Source: Cylindrotheca closterium
Lineage: Eukaryota; Bacillariophyta; Bacillariophyceae; Bacillariales; Bacillariaceae
Length of the DNA stretch: 64,000 nt
Direction: 5' to 3'
Assembly: GCA_933822405.4 (NCBI GenBank)
Contig: CAKOGP040001969.1
Location: 124,001-188,000, forward strand
In this document: positions 30,771-42,437 of the stretch, one piece after another
Layout: the number at the start of each line of letters is the position of its first letter
How positions within the stretch are numbered: position 1 is the first letter of the stretch
Notes under the pieces: model-generated
Database searches by the model: none
What the model was told of the DNA's origin: nothing
The model's input: the letters and a program-made list of their open reading frames with translations, nothing else
Made by a program: the position numbers and the translations under genes

Positions 30771-30989
30771 TACCAAGACCGTTTTCAAAACTTCCATGCA
30801 GTAGCCCCTCCTTCTAAGGTATGTGTCACTAGGAACTTTGTATACTTTAAAACCTGGTACCTAAGCTTGCATTTAAATACAGTTGTGACAGAGATGCTTC
30901 GTTGCTGCTACCATGCATAGAGTACTATCTCTAGAGAGTTCAGTTATTCCAAAATATTTGAATGAAATTATTATCAAAGGTGCTTTCAA

Positions 30990-33900
30990 TTAATTGCAAA
31001 AGTGACAGAATGGTCCTGGTGGGTTTGTATAGAGGTTTGGATCAGATTGTGATTGGCAGCTGGTGGCGCTGGAAAACGCATTATTATTGGCAACATTCTT
31101 GTTCTGCATGAGCAAGCCCCATGAACAAAGATTCTGATTGAAGGATGTAGCTGTCATAAACATGGATCCCATATCCATGACCAAAGAAACATCCCAGGAT
31201 GACAAGTCTTGATTGAAGGATGTTGCACCTTGGAACATGAAATACATGTCCGTCACAGAAGAAACATCCCAGGATGATATGTCTCCGTTAAAGGCTGCGG
31301 CCCCATTGAAAAGTGATCTCATTGTTGTGACAGAAGAAACATCCCATGATGACAAGTCTTGATTGAAGGAAGCTGCATTGCAGAACATGCACTTCATGTC
31401 CATAACAGAAGAGACATCCCAGGATGACAGGTCTTGATTGAAGGACGCTACATCTCGGAACATGTTTTCCATATTTATGACAGAAGAAACATCCCAAGTG
31501 GATATGTCTTCATTGAAGTCATATGCCCTACGGAACATGTATCTCATAATTGTGACCGAAGAAACATCCCACGATGACAAGTCTTGATTGAAGGATGTTG
31601 CCTCATTGAACATTAATTCCATTGTTGTTACAGAAGAAACATCCCATGATGACAAGTCTTGATTGAAGGATGATGCCGCAGTGAACATGTAACTCATATC
31701 TCTGACCGAAGAAACATCCCAGGATGACAAGTCTTGATTGAAGGATCTTGCATTCACAAACATGAGATACATGTCAGTCACAGAAGAAACATCCCAGGAT
31801 GATATGTCTCCATTAAAGGATATTGCTCCATTGAAAAGTGATCTCATCCTGGTGACAGAAGAAACGTCCCATGATGACAAGTCTTGATTGAAGGACGCTG
31901 CACTGCAGAACATGCACCTCATGTCTCGAAGAGAAGAGACATCCCACGATGACAAGTCTTGATTGAAAGATGCAAGGTTTCGGAACATGTTATCCATATT
32001 TGTGACAGAAGAAACATCCCAAGAGGAGATGTCTTGATTGAAGTCTGATGCATACCCAAACATGTATTTCATACTTGTGACCGAAGAAACATCCCATGAT
32101 GACAGGTCTTCATTGAACGTAGTGCGCTCATAGAATAGGAATTCCATACTTGTCACAACAGGACCGAAACACCAGTTGCTGATTAGTCCATATTGACCCT
32201 CGACAGATGCCTTCGACTGAGACGACTGAAACCAGACCCCAACCGCATTATAAAGTTCCGTACTGGATTGAAAACAAGTCACTGTCGGAGGTGCAGGGGT
32301 TGGCACAGGAGTAGGTTGGGCAGTCGTGGGCTGAGGCGTGGGCGGCACGGTTGGTGGCAAAGTAGGCCCAGGTGTCGGAGGTGCTGTAGGTCCAGGAGTT
32401 GGGTTGGGTGTCGGCTGAGGAGTTGGTCCAGGAGTTGGGATTGATGTTGGCTGAGGAGTTGGGTTTGGTGTTGGTCCAGGAGTTGGGCCAACAACTGGAG
32501 GTGGTGGATTGGGACCCACTGGAGCAACAGTTGGTAGAGGAGACGGTGGTGGAGTTGGGGGTGGAGTTGGTGGAAGAGTGGGCGCCCGAGCGAATGTTGG
32601 CAAAGGTGTTGGCGCTGGCGTTGGTCCTGGAATAGGCAAAAACGTCGGTCTTGGAGTAGGAAATAATGTCGGTCTTGGAGTAGGTCTTGGGGTAGGAAAT
32701 AATGTAGGTCCTGGAGTAGGAAATAGGGTGGGTCCAGGAGTTGGATTTGGTGTTGGTCCAGGGGTAGGGCCTACAACGGGAGAAAACGTGGGTGGAATAC
32801 TTGGTTCTGCGGTTGGGTATCCTGTTGGATTTGCGCTTGGTCCTTTGGTTTCAGATGGTGGTAATATGGTCGGCTCTGCTGAAGGAGACGCATCGCTGAT
32901 ACTTGGAGATTCTGTTGGATCCATTGATCCAAGATTCACAACAATGATGCTCTCATACAGCCCAGTCAAATCAAGTTTCTCAGCAAGAAAACCATCTCCA
33001 AAAAAGGTACTGAGTTCACCAATCACATCGACAACTTTCACTGAATCATCTTTTACCACAACATCAAGTGCCACGCTGACCCGATGACATTGTTGACTCG
33101 AAACATCCAAGCATTGTACTCCTTTGACTCCAGAAGCGTCAACTGCCACATTTCCGATTGCATATGAAAATGCACCGCTATCCAGATAGCGATGGTATCG
33201 CAAGTTTCGAACAATTCGATTACATCCAGTAAGGGCTGGGGCCATCAATTCTCTGATTTCATCTTCAATGATACCGGCTGAAATGCTCAGATCCATGGGA
33301 AGAAACGGCGTCGCATCGAGATCGAGCTGGTAGCTTTGTACCGGCATTGTGTCTTGACCTGGTATTGCATTTCCACCAGCAATGGCGGCACAGTCTTCTG
33401 TCGATGGTGGTTCAAACGTAACCTCAATGTTGGTACTAGTAGGAGGCCCGGAAGGAGATGCACTTGTGAAAGGATTTTCAATCGCATCAGAATCTTGAGT
33501 TGGTGATACTGTATTGACTGGCACATTCGTTACATTCTCTGTGATTGGAATGCCACCGGCTTGTGACGAAGGTCCATTGGATGCATCGTTCCTCGTGGCA
33601 AGCCAAGCTGCAACAGCACCGATCGCGAGGACAACGAGGCAAAGGAGATAGCAACATATTCGAACGCTCTTGTTCTGCTTGATACGTTCCCAGTCTGTTC
33701 CATTTGATTCTTCATTCTTGTTCCTTGCCTTTTTCCTTGTCTTTTGGTTTGGATCATCACCAGGCGCATTTCCATCCATAGACTTGTTCAATGATTTTGA
33801 AGCAGCACCCCCACTTTCGGCGTTGTGCTGATCTAGCATTGAATTGAGTAGTGCCGTAGCAAGGTCGGCATCATGGCTGTCTACAGCATTAGCCATCACG

Positions 33901-34724
33901 AGACCGTCCATACTGTCTTCCTTATCAACTTCAACTTTCGCTCGTTCTTCCACAGCAAACACTGATTGGGATCCCAGAGGTCTGCGGTGCCTTTCTTTTC
34001 CAGAGTTCTTGTCTTTTGACTCTTGGGTTCCGCGAGAATCCGCATGTGCACCAGGCATTGGTCCAGTAATGGCTTCACTCATTCGATCCATGAGAGTGTT
34101 CGCCTTTGCAGCATTATCTTTGGTGTATCGATCTTGTTGACTTCTTCTTTTGCCACGCCGATGCTTGCTGGGGCCATCGATCGGTTCTACGGCATCCGAA
34201 TGGTCGACATCATCAGAACTGGTGTCCGGCACTGTGGACTCACCTTGCGTTTTCTTGCTTCCCTTATTGGTGCTTTCCTTTCCTGAAGCTTTGGAGTCAA
34301 TGGTATTGGCTTCGGATCCACGAGATTCCGCATGCGCACCAGGCATCGGTCCAGTTGCAAGATCGTCGCCTGCTCCTCGATTCATGAGGCTCTTTGCCTT
34401 TGCGGCAGCATCCTCCTTGGATAGTACCACTCTATCTTGCTGGCTTTTTCTTTTGCTACTTCGATATTTGTTGTTGCTGCGACCTTTGCCTGCTACTGCT
34501 CCAGTGTGATCGACGGCATTCGTCCCGGATACACCACTGTCACGTTCAGCACGAGCCTTATCTTTGGCCTCCTGCTCTTCTTTGCTTTTTTTGGTTCGAC
34601 GCAGTTCGTTGTTGCTCCTCTTTGGACTGCGGCTGCTACTACCACTGCGACGGGATTTCCTGGTAGAGGATCTGCTCCCACTGCTTCGTGATTTCTTGCT
34701 GCTGTTGGTGATGAAATCGTCCAT
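30990..34724 (-). CDS. BspA/DUF285 repeat surface protein 3
   Basis: Single exon. The frame is open to 34889, but I start at the ATG at 34722-34724 ([11 protein letters not shown]), which gives 1244 residues and avoids a poorly matching leader. Order: Ser/Arg/Lys-rich N-terminus; two full elements of the type RxSQQDR...AAKA...GPMPGAHA(D/E)SRG (one in protein 2); membrane helix near 352-378; one four-cysteine ectodomain (~443-600, EDCAAIAGG...[12 protein letters not shown]); Pro-Thr stalk (~623-811); cap (CFQSSTEL...[11 protein letters not shown]); thirteen DUF285 repeats (~868-1198); FNQNLCSWG block; tail ending [10 protein letters not shown]. Repeats 1-5 match repeats 8-12 in order, so a block of seven units was duplicated. 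It is the longest of the three paralogues and closest to the gene at 23085. Confidence 0.93.
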   Translation of the reverse strand: MDDFITNSSKKSRSSGSRSSTRKSRRSGSSSRSPKRSNNELRRTKKSKEEQEAKDKARAERDSGVSGTNAVDHTGAVAGKGRSNNKYRSSKRKSQQDRVVLSKEDAAAKAKSLMNRGAGDDLATGPMPGAHAESRGSEANTIDSKASGKESTNKGSKKTQGESTVPDTSSDDVDHSDAVEPIDGPSKHRRGKRRSQQDRYTKDNAAKANTLMDRMSEAITGPMPGAHADSRGTQESKDKNSGKERHRRPLGSQSVFAVEERAKVEVDKEDSMDGLVMANAVDSHDADLATALLNSMLDQHNAESGGAASKSLNKSMDGNAPGDDPNQKTRKKARNKNEESNGTDWERIKQNKSVRICCYLLCLVVLAIGAVAAWLATRNDASNGPSSQAGGIPITENVTNVPVNTVSPTQDSDAIENPFTSASPSGPPTSTNIEVTFEPPSTEDCAAIAGGNAIPGQDTMPVQSYQLDLDATPFLPMDLSISAGIIEDEIRELMAPALTGCNRIVRNLRYHRYLDSGAFSYAIGNVAVDASGVKGVQCLDVSSQQCHRVSVALDVVVKDDSVKVVDVIGELSTFFGDGFLAEKLDLTGLYESIIVVNLGSMDPTESPSISDASPSAEPTILPPSETKGPSANPTGYPTAEPSIPPTFSPVVGPTPGPTPNPTPGPTLFPTPGPTLFPTPRPTPRPTLFPTPRPTFLPIPGPTPAPTPLPTFARAPTLPPTPPPTPPPSPLPTVAPVGPNPPPPVVGPTPGPTPNPTPQPTSIPTPGPTPQPTPNPTPGPTAPPTPGPTLPPTVPPTPQPTTAQPTPVPTPAPPTVTCFQSSTELYNAVGVWFQSSQSKASVEGQYGLISNWCFGPVVTSMEFLFYERTTFNEDLSSWDVSSVTSMKYMFGYASDFNQDISSWDVSSVTNMDNMFRNLASFNQDLSSWDVSSLRDMRCMFCSAASFNQDLSSWDVSSVTRMRSLFNGAISFNGDISSWDVSSVTDMYLMFVNARSFNQDLSSWDVSSVRDMSYMFTAASSFNQDLSSWDVSSVTTMELMFNEATSFNQDLSSWDVSSVTIMRYMFRRAYDFNEDISTWDVSSVINMENMFRDVASFNQDLSSWDVSSVMDMKCMFCNAASFNQDLSSWDVSSVTTMRSLFNGAAAFNGDISSWDVSSVTDMYFMFQGATSFNQDLSSWDVSLVMDMGSMFMTATSFNQNLCSWGLLMQNKNVANNNAFSSATSCQSQSDPNLYTNPPGPFCHFCN

Positions 34725-35580
34725 GGTGCATGCAATCTGTCTGAAACGCGGTGATATGAGACGAAAATAATACAAAACTTCGGCACTTTTGGAGGGATTT
34801 TCGGCAGTTGCGGATGGGAAAAGGAATTCGAGCAGCGGTCGAAAAATATAGGTAGGCGAAACGCCTGTAAGATGACCACGAAAATTCATGACTTATGGGA
34901 AATATCCGGCAAACTTTCCCTTTGCGATATCTTCTTGATCCGCTTTGTTCTCGATTTTGCCATTCCAAGACCAGAATGTCTCAGCAAGAGGATTAGTAAT
35001 GTACGAAAGTTCCTTGGTTTCATAGGGATATCTTGGACTCGTTTGTAACAAAAGGCAACCAGTCAGTCTTCATCAGGCTTGTTCTGAAGGGTATGGCGAT
35101 ACTGTAAGTGAAAATGCCTAAACGATTGGGAGCTGCCTGACAAGAAACATGATTTTCAATTTCAACTAGTACCCCAGTGGTATTAATACTACTAGGCTAC
35201 TAGCGCGTTATCATCATCTTGTTTCCAAGAGTACCTGGTGCCGTAAGCGTTCTGGGACGGCCGGGAAAATCAACATTTACTTCTAAGAATTGTATGCTAA
35301 ATTTCTATTTCCCGGCCGTTCCTGCCTCAAATTCAAATTGATGACGCACAGCGGAATGGAAATACTGTATGGAATGGAGAAAGATTGGAGGTGGGGATGA
35401 TGACAGTCGTCAACAACAAAGATATATATTGCCGCCGGTATGTGACGTATTTGGGAAAATTATTCTATTCAAATGAGTCGAAAACGTCAAAGTCAAACTT
35501 TTTATTATGTGCTCTCGACGACATAAAAAATATGCATCATCATCGCATCATATCGCATCATTTTCCACCAGCGCATTTAT
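34725..35580. other. Divergent promoter region
   Basis: This region lies between the start of surface-protein gene 3 (-) and the flavin-reductase-like gene (+). An inverted repeat with 15-bp arms (GGGACGGCCGGGAAA and its near-complement) lies at 35254-35268 and 35308-35322. The ~130 bp before 35581 resemble the upstream DNA of the remnant at 22200. Confidence 0.5.
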
Positions 35581-36539
35581 ATGCTCCACGCTATGAGTTT
35601 GACCAATCGAACAGTAACATCCAAGTCAATCCTTTCTGCATGGATATTGGCATTGGTTGGGTCACTATTATTACTCAATTTATCGGTGAATAATGTTGTT
35701 TGTCAAGCATTGTCATTGTCGCCCACTTTTCGGATTGGACGATCATCACCACCATCATCATCATCATCGCCACCACCATCACAATTATTATTGAGATCAA
35801 GAACCGATGCCCAGTCGTCAGCATCAACGACGGCCTTATCCTCTTCCAAAAGCAGCTCGTCGTCGTCACCCATTCCACCGCCTCCTGCTCTTTCCGTACC
35901 AGTGTGGTCCTTGGCTGTTAAGGATGATAATAATGCTGATGATGCCACCACCACCACCACCACCAATATGAATATCATGACGTATTGCATGCCAGTTTCC
36001 ATTGGACCCCCCAAATTGTGGGCATTGAGCATTTTCAAGAATACCTTGACAGAAGATCTATTTTTATTTTTAAATGGTACTTATTCTGCTGAATCGGGAT
36101 TTGCAAAAAGAGGAATACTGCAATTGCTGACCAAAGATCATCATGTCTTGGTGCACATTTTGGGTAAAATTCCGGAAGGGATATCGACAAAGAACAAGCC
36201 TGTTCCGAGGCAGGTTGGAAATGGACAATACCAACAACTGAGCCATGCGAGTCAAGTGAATCATCATCGACAGTAGTAGACTGCCAAGTGATACCATCCT
36301 GCAGTCTTTATTTACAAGTCCAAGTGGTGGTGGATTCCGAGCCACAAATGATGGATGCAGGGGACCATTGGGTAGTATTGTGTCAAGTGATAAATACTGG
36401 AGAATGGGACGCCGCAAGCAATGGCATTCGATGGAGGACTTTAGACGACGACAACGACACGGCACCTATGAGTGCGATTGATGGAATTGAAGATAATGCC
36501 ATGTACTCTGGTTGGTTACGACAAGAAGGACACCTGTAG
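35581..36539 (+). pseudogene. Flavin-reductase-like (FMN-binding split barrel) gene with one frameshift
   Basis: The first frame (35581-36276) gives a signal-peptide-like leader (LVGSLLLLNLSVNNVVCQA), a Ser/Pro linker and the start of a flavin reductase-like domain (NMNIMTYCMPVSIGPPKLW, LQLLTKDHHVLVHILGK). After GGT AAA at 36163-36168 homology moves to another frame, SGRDIDKEQACSEAGWKW, running open from 36171 to the stop at 36539 and ending MYSGWLRQEGHL. One base is missing in an A run at 36166-36170. This is either a real inactivating deletion or a homopolymer sequencing error; the rest is intact, favouring the latter. The family binds FMN and reduces flavins or related substrates. A broken relative is split between 22.2 and 29.4 kb. 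Confidence 0.8.
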
Positions 36540-37031
36540 TAGTGTGGCCACCAAATTCCGTCGAAGAAGAAAGGATGATGTGGTAAACATGAATGTGAAA
36601 ATTGATAGCTGCCGTGAGTATTCCACCTCTTGCAGGATCATACTAAATAGGTGATTACAGTTAGATGCATAATATAGTTACGATAATTAGAAACTGAAAC
36701 GAGTGGTACTCTTTAGCATTGCTTAGAAATGGCTTGAACGATGTCTGTTGCTGTAGTGTAGTAGTAAAGGAGCTCCATTGGGGGTAGGGTCAATTATAAA
36801 TGTAGTTGCTTGATTTGATAACATGCTTTTAATCTGATAGCACTTTATAAATTAGCATTGTATATTCTATAGTCTTTGTTTCGCCCTGTGCGATTGGAAG
36901 GATAATGTTGGTTGGTGAAAAAGGATTGGATACAATGTGTCTGTGAAGAAAAAAATAGACAAAATCTTGCATCCTTCCTTTTGATCTCTGGCGATTGCTC
37001 GCTCCAGTGCTCCAGTGCTCCATTCATTCAT
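36540..37031. other. Intergenic between convergent genes
   Basis: 3' regions of the flavin-reductase-like and poly-Q genes. Parts match the decayed copy near 29.4-29.7 kb. Confidence 0.5.
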
Positions 37032-37796
37032 TCATGGACCAGTAATCAACTTCTTGACCTTGCGTTGGACGGATTCCACCCACAAGTTAAAGCTATCCCA
37101 TTGTCGTTTCTGATTGGTTCTCAGTCTCTTTTCCTTGGCTTGGAGGGTATCATAGGTAGCCGTGGCAATCTCCTTGACGGAAAAGCCAGCCTGATGCAAT
37201 CGGTTGGCCCGTTCTGTCAGGGATAGTTTTTGCGGCTTTTGGGAAGCACGTCCTCGTGCTGTTCGGGCTTCGTGCTCGTAATCCAAATGCCGCAAACTGG
37301 CAGTGCTCTTGTTGGCCAGCTCTTGTCCCAAGGCGATGGGACAGCCTCCCGAGACACCTGGATTATCGCCAATCACAGTGTTGAACTCCAAAACAGAGAC
37401 TTTGTTGTCAAACGAAAGGAGTTTGAGGCTGCTGTTCGAGCTGGAATTGGAATGGTTCAGTTTTTTGGTGATGGTTGGTCCATCCTGCTGATGGATTGGC
37501 ACAAGCTGTTCCAAGCTGATGGAGCCTTCATCGGAAGAAGAGTCTCCTTGTGCCGTCTTTGCAGTATTATCTTGTTGCTGTTGCTGCTGCTGCTTTTGTT
37601 GTTGCTGCTGCTTTGGCTTTTGCGAATCATCCTGAACGCTACAAGCTTGACTCGAGATCATAGTACTCGAGATCATAGTATCTCTCTCCTTGTGGTTGGA
37701 CACTCGATTGGTGTCATACGCTAGGCAATCTTCAGCATCCGGTGACACTCTATGGAAGCACACTAACGTGCTTCCTCGAAAATGTTGGTGATTCAT
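37032..37796 (-). CDS. Poly-Q protein with conserved C-terminal helical domain
   Basis: Protein of 254 residues from the ATG at 37794-37796. Residues ~60-80 are a poly-Q/K run. The C-terminal part contains LKLLSFDNKVSVLEFNTVIG, GQELANKSTASLRHLDYEHEAR and LSLTERANRLHQAGFSVKEIA, then a basic segment rich in K, R and Q. The piece LTERANRLHQAGFSVKEIATATYD resembles a helix-turn-helix, so DNA or RNA binding is possible but unproven. Its decayed copy at 29600-30105 keeps just this C-terminal part, which marks the constrained region. A (GTT)21 tract lies four bases upstream of the start, and the frame is open into it, so the true start could be further upstream. Confidence 0.75.
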   Translation of the reverse strand: MNHQHFRGSTLVCFHRVSPDAEDCLAYDTNRVSNHKERDTMISSTMISSQACSVQDDSQKPKQQQQQKQQQQQQQDNTAKTAQGDSSSDEGSISLEQLVPIHQQDGPTITKKLNHSNSSSNSSLKLLSFDNKVSVLEFNTVIGDNPGVSGGCPIALGQELANKSTASLRHLDYEHEARTARGRASQKPQKLSLTERANRLHQAGFSVKEIATATYDTLQAKEKRLRTNQKRQWDSFNLWVESVQRKVKKLITGP

Positions 37797-37799
37797 TAC

Positions 37800-37800
<1 letters not shown>

Positions 37801-37863
<63 letters not shown>
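37801..37863. repeat. (GTT)21 microsatellite
   Basis: Uninterrupted GTT repeats, read as CAA/ACA/AAC on the minus strand directly before the start codon of the poly-Q gene. They would encode poly-Thr, poly-Gln or poly-Asn if translated. Length polymorphism is expected. Confidence 0.95.
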
Positions 37864-39261
37864 GATTGATTGAACTTGAGACCAACTGTCTAGTTTTGTG
37901 CTAAAGATTCCGGCCACAAAATTTCCTTTCGGTGGACATGGAGCTCTAGAGTAGGCGGGTGATAACGAAACCACACTTATTGAATCATGTGGAGTTCTCG
38001 ATTTGTTTGTTCTTGACTCCTGTTCTGACGGTTTTGCACCATCGCGCGACAAATTGAATAGGAAATGAGTTGAAGTTTCTAACTGCGATCACCTTTGAGG
38101 TCCGATGCCATAAACAAAAAAGAATCGTCCACTTCTTGTCGAACACTTAAGAGGAATCCGGCCGATGTGAAGGGGATAAATGTTAAACTGGGATTGTGAA
38201 AACCCAATAAGTGTGTTATGACAACTGTGCTTCTTGACTCTTCTCATGGTGCCGGTTGGGCCTTAAGTGTGGTACCAGGTAAAACAACTAATAGATCTTT
38301 TTATGATTCTTGACTCTTCCAACACCCAACAGGGGTAGCACAGGTCTGGCTTGAATGATACTCGCCATGGGGGCGGTTTACGCCGAACGTGGGTCCCGAC
38401 GCTAAAGAAGTGACAGTTTTAGACGAGCCTGAAATGAAAAATGGCAAAATGCCTACCGTACTATGGTACCCGGTAGCTAAGGTTTCGAAACCATGCTGAT
38501 CAGACCAACAAATGCTTCTGGTTTGCCGTCGTTTATTTTCGGCTGTGGAGTCAAGTTATCACATCCGAGTAGCGCTTAGCGCGGAGCCATGGGACCAGTA
38601 ACATGATGCTGATACTATATCCTCTCTGTGCTGGTACCATACCAACAGGTGCAGTATACCAACGATAACTCTAGTCCCTACAGTACAGTAGGAGGTGCTA
38701 TTCATTCTCCTGCCTGTTTGCTACGTCATTGGTGAAACAAACTTTTAAGTTGTATTCTAATATGAACAACAAGCAAGGAGCACAAGGAAGGGAATGTGGT
38801 AGGTACACGTATGGGAATGTGGACCATCCATCCAAGAATCATCCTCCTCCTCCTCCGTTGCGCATTTTCGTTCCATTCAAACAAAAAGTGTATAGACGCG
38901 ACTAGTTCGACAGCTCCAACGCATCAGCATTTTTCAATTTCGTTCAAATTCAAAGCCTGCAGAGACGACCTGTTCGATCTCGCTTCGTGAAATTTTAAAA
39001 AAATATCGACGACTCGAGTAGTTCGACCGAGTCAGTCAAAATGCTGCAGACTGGCGCAACTAATATAATGCAATGTGTATAATATTATTACAATAGAATA
39101 CAATAAGTTTCTTCCATCATCACTGTGGATTGCCCAACGCCCGGAGTGCTTTCCAATTTTTCTTTTCTTTTTCTCCTTATTAGTAGCTCATCCTCCACAA
39201 CCTTTCCGCCTACAGCTGCGCTTATATGAAACGAGGAGGAATATAACAATATTGACACACG
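37864..39261. other. Long intergenic region
   Basis: 1.4 kb without a supported gene between two divergent genes. GGTACC-containing words occur at about 38270, 38465 and 38630. Nothing structured or coding is recognised. Confidence 0.45.
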
Positions 39262-41597
39262 ATGAGAACGACAAGTTTTCTGTCATTCTTACAATTCTTC
39301 GTCATTTCAATCAGTCTCCACAGTATTGTTGATGCTCTGGTGGATTGGAACGCGATTCCAGAAGGATCCGTCGTTGGTCCAGGGTTTGGCATCGTCAAGG
39401 CCAATAGCTTTTGCGATGTTGTCAAGGATGATTCCTTGGAATTGAACGAAGCCTTGCAGGGACGAAACTTGTCTGTGGTGGTACAATATGGTCCTGGATT
39501 TGATTTCTTTCAATACGATCCTGATATGGAGTTGTCTTTGGAAAATCCAAGTGGAATGGTGGCCACACTGTTGGATGACTTGGCGGAACGAGCAGGCTTT
39601 TCCTGGCGGGAATCCTTTGTGGCTTACGACACGGCCACAACCGATCTCTTGCATGGTTCGGGTGCCGGAAAGTGGGACCGCATGCTGAATTGGACCACTT
39701 CGAATTTTGATCTGTCTGTAGACAAATGGTATGTAGCAACAGGATCTGCATGCCCTAGAGTCTTACTTCTGCATTCTTATTTAATAAAAAAAAACGACCC
39801 ATTTCTTCCTTATCTTCTCGTTTCAGGTTCTTGACCACTGCTCGACTCGAAAGTGAAATTGTCTTTTTGCACTCTTGGTTCGATGCTAGTTTAATCTTGG
39901 TGGATCAAGGAGACGAAGTAGATTTTAATTGGTTTGGCTTTGCGGCTCCCTTTGATTTCTGGGTCTGGATGGCCATTGTGGGTACGGTGATTGCCAGTGC
40001 CATTTTCATGATGTGCATTGAAGCCTTGGAGAATCGGCGGCAGAATAGGTCACTTTCGTCTTGGTTTGGGGATCATATCTACTCGTCCAACCTGGCCTTT
40101 TCCCAACACTTCTTATACGACTATCCCCGCACGGGAGCGGGCCGAATTTTCTTGTCCACCTTTGCCTTTTGGTCCCTGCTGATTGTTTCCACTTATACTG
40201 CCAGCTTGGCGTCGATTCTGGTTGAAAATGTGCTGTCAAGTTCTGTTGATTCCATTCAAGGAGCCATGGACAACAGCCTCTTCATTTGCATTCATGATGG
40301 AAGTGCCAGTGATACGATTGTCAAGACCCTTTTTCCCACATTTAAGAATTATGAAAATGTCGTGAGAGCATCGACTCCCACCCAAATGTACCAGCTACTG
40401 TTGGCGAGAAAGTGCGACATTCTGGTAGGAACTCGGCAAGAGTATGAAATTCTTCAGAATCAAGAAAGGTATGGATGCAATTTGGTGCAAGCCGGTCCCG
40501 AGATCCACTCGGGTTCGGCAAGTTTTGCCATTAAATTTGATCCGCTCCGTTGCGATTCCGTCCTGGCCTATGTGCTCAACATTCACATGCACGCTTTGAC
40601 TGCGGATGGGACCCTCGGAAAGTACTGGGATACTTACCTGAGTGGTCTTCCACAAAAATGCCCCACGGAAGACTTTTGGGGGAATGTACTGGAACAGAAT
40701 CGTCGCTTGGAAGTTGAGATGGAAGGGAAAGAGATGTTGCAAGACAAGATTGATTTGCCAACAACTACGGCGCGAAATCTCAAGGGAGGCGGCGGAGGTG
40801 GTGGTGGTGGCGGCGGTGGTGGTGGAAGAAGTGCCGCTGTTCAGGGTGGGACTGAAAAAGAATTCAATCAGCTCAAGGGAATGGCAGGAATGTTCATGGT
40901 CCATGCCATTGGTACAGTTGTTGCATTGATATTGGCCACATATACACAATTCCATAGGAAGACGATTAAAGAACCTCGGAATCGAGAGAAGGTGGAAAAG
41001 ATGAATTTGGGAGAGTTGGATGTGTCGGAGAGAGGTGCCGAAGTGCTGAAGCAACAAATGCTTAAAGACTCTCGGCTTCGAAGGCAGGTTTCGAATCAGC
41101 TATCGACCAGGGGAACTTCGGTTGGTTTACCCTCTGATTATACTACCGGAACAAGCGAACGAAAACTAATAACTACGGCGGGACGTCGCAATCGAGGACA
41201 TCATCATGAGTCCATGTGCCAGCAGCAGTTGTCGGCACGACAAATGCCCCGTATTGCTGACGATGGTGAAGGGAAAGGAGAATTGCTAGAGCAGTATGAA
41301 GCGCTGAAACAAGACTTTGAGAATCGAATACATGATGTGAAGCAAGATTTCACGAGTCGATTAGACGATCTCCTAGCACAACACCTTGGCGATCATAGTA
41401 CGACCTCAAAAACTCATGAAACCAAGGACGATTCTTCATCCGATGACTCGTTGGACGGATCAGCGATTGGTAGTCCCACTCTTCCGAGAAAGACGCCCAT
41501 CGTATCTGTTGATATGGACGGGTCCATCAATGAAGTACAGGGGGAAGGAAAACGTTCTACTATTGATGCCTCTGGACGGACGACGACAAGTTGCTGA
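39262..41597 (+). CDS. Ionotropic glutamate receptor-like ligand-gated channel (spliced)
   Basis: Exons 39262-39728 and 39827-41597 encode 745 residues. A signal peptide (residues ~1-25) is followed by a lobe of the ligand-binding core (~60-195). Membrane helix M1 is near 199-222 (FWVWMAIVGTVIASAIFMM), the pore loop near 245-258, and M3 carries STYTASLAS (277-285), the counterpart of the SYTANLAAF gating motif of glutamate receptors. The second lobe spans ~290-440, then a 14-Gly run (~476-489) and M4 (~507-529). The cytosolic tail (~210 residues) is polar with a short coiled coil. There is no amino-terminal domain, as in plant-like and bacterial members with reduced ectodomains. Cation-channel function and its ligand are inferred. 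Confidence 0.9.
39729..39826 (+). other. Intron of the receptor-channel gene
   Basis: A 98-nt GT-AG intron (donor GTATGT, acceptor GTTTCAG after a pyrimidine-rich stretch). It restores DKWFLTTARLESEIV across the first lobe of the ligand-binding core. Confidence 0.92.
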
Positions 41598-41808
41598 AAC
41601 TTTCAAACGAAGTATAGTAAAAAGTATTTATTAAAATAATTGTATTCTGAGTGTATTCTCAGTGTTTCAATCTTAATAACGTACCAGATATTATACCAGT
41701 AGACAAAGGCATACTGTAGCGTAATAGTTAGCAAATATCTTAGAAACCTATTTGGGAATGGTTCTTGCTTTTTCCGAGACCTGTCATCGACAGAGAAACT
41801 TATTTTGA

Positions 41809-42305
41809 CGGCATGTCCGCCGATCGATCAATAGAGACCCACTAACCCTGTGTAAGATTGTGATGGGAGTATCTCCAATGCCAAACTACGAAGGGACTGC
41901 TGTTGGCGAAATGGATGTGGCCAAAAAATGGGATGAGCTAGATTTGTCAAATCGAGACGAGGTGAAGCGATACATTCATGAATGCGGTCGGCTTCTCATG
42001 CCAGTATCCAACACTCACAAGGTGGCGACCGAAGACATTTCCGTACATATTGGGGGAAAGAGTGTAACATTTTCGAAAGGAACCATCATTTACATCCCTA
42101 TGCTTCTGGCAGGGACGGACAAGAATGCCGATGTTGGAGGCTGCCCATTTCAATTTGACCATTCTCGCAAGAATGTTGTAGATGCCCCCATGATCTTTCA
42201 CTCGGCTGGTAACGAAACGAATGGACGCATATATGCCCAGGAAAAGACGTAGCAGAGAACGTTATCATTGAAATGTTGATACTCATTGGGAAAATTAGGC
42301 GATAG
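41809..42305 (+). pseudogene. Cytochrome P450 C-terminal fragment with frameshift at the haem loop
   Basis: The frame from 41809 (ATG at 41863) contains IHECGR, a K-helix ExxR candidate, then the expected strand region (FSKGTIIYIPMLLAGTDKNADV) and FQFDHSR. At 42228-42234 an extra AT in an AT repeat shifts the frame just before the haem loop; the other frame then reads RICPGKDVAENVIIEMLILIG to a stop at 42303-42305. RICPG fits the P450 haem-ligand Cys signature. The N-terminal ~350 residues of a P450 are absent upstream. This is best read as a decayed fragment; the dinucleotide indel could also be a sequencing error. The P450 assignment is moderate. Confidence 0.6.
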
Positions 42306-42437
42306 GTAATTGCCACGCGGTTGGTAAAAGACTGACCAGGATCATCGTGGGTCCTGTGAAATACTATCTATGTTAATACAATCTATATTGTATACGATGT
42401 GTTGCTGTATTTCTATAATCTATAGTCGGTTTGTAAC

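Noticed and set aside
38796..38990. 64-residue ORF in the 37.9-39.3 kb gap
   Set aside because: No family features, isolated, and flanked by non-coding DNA.
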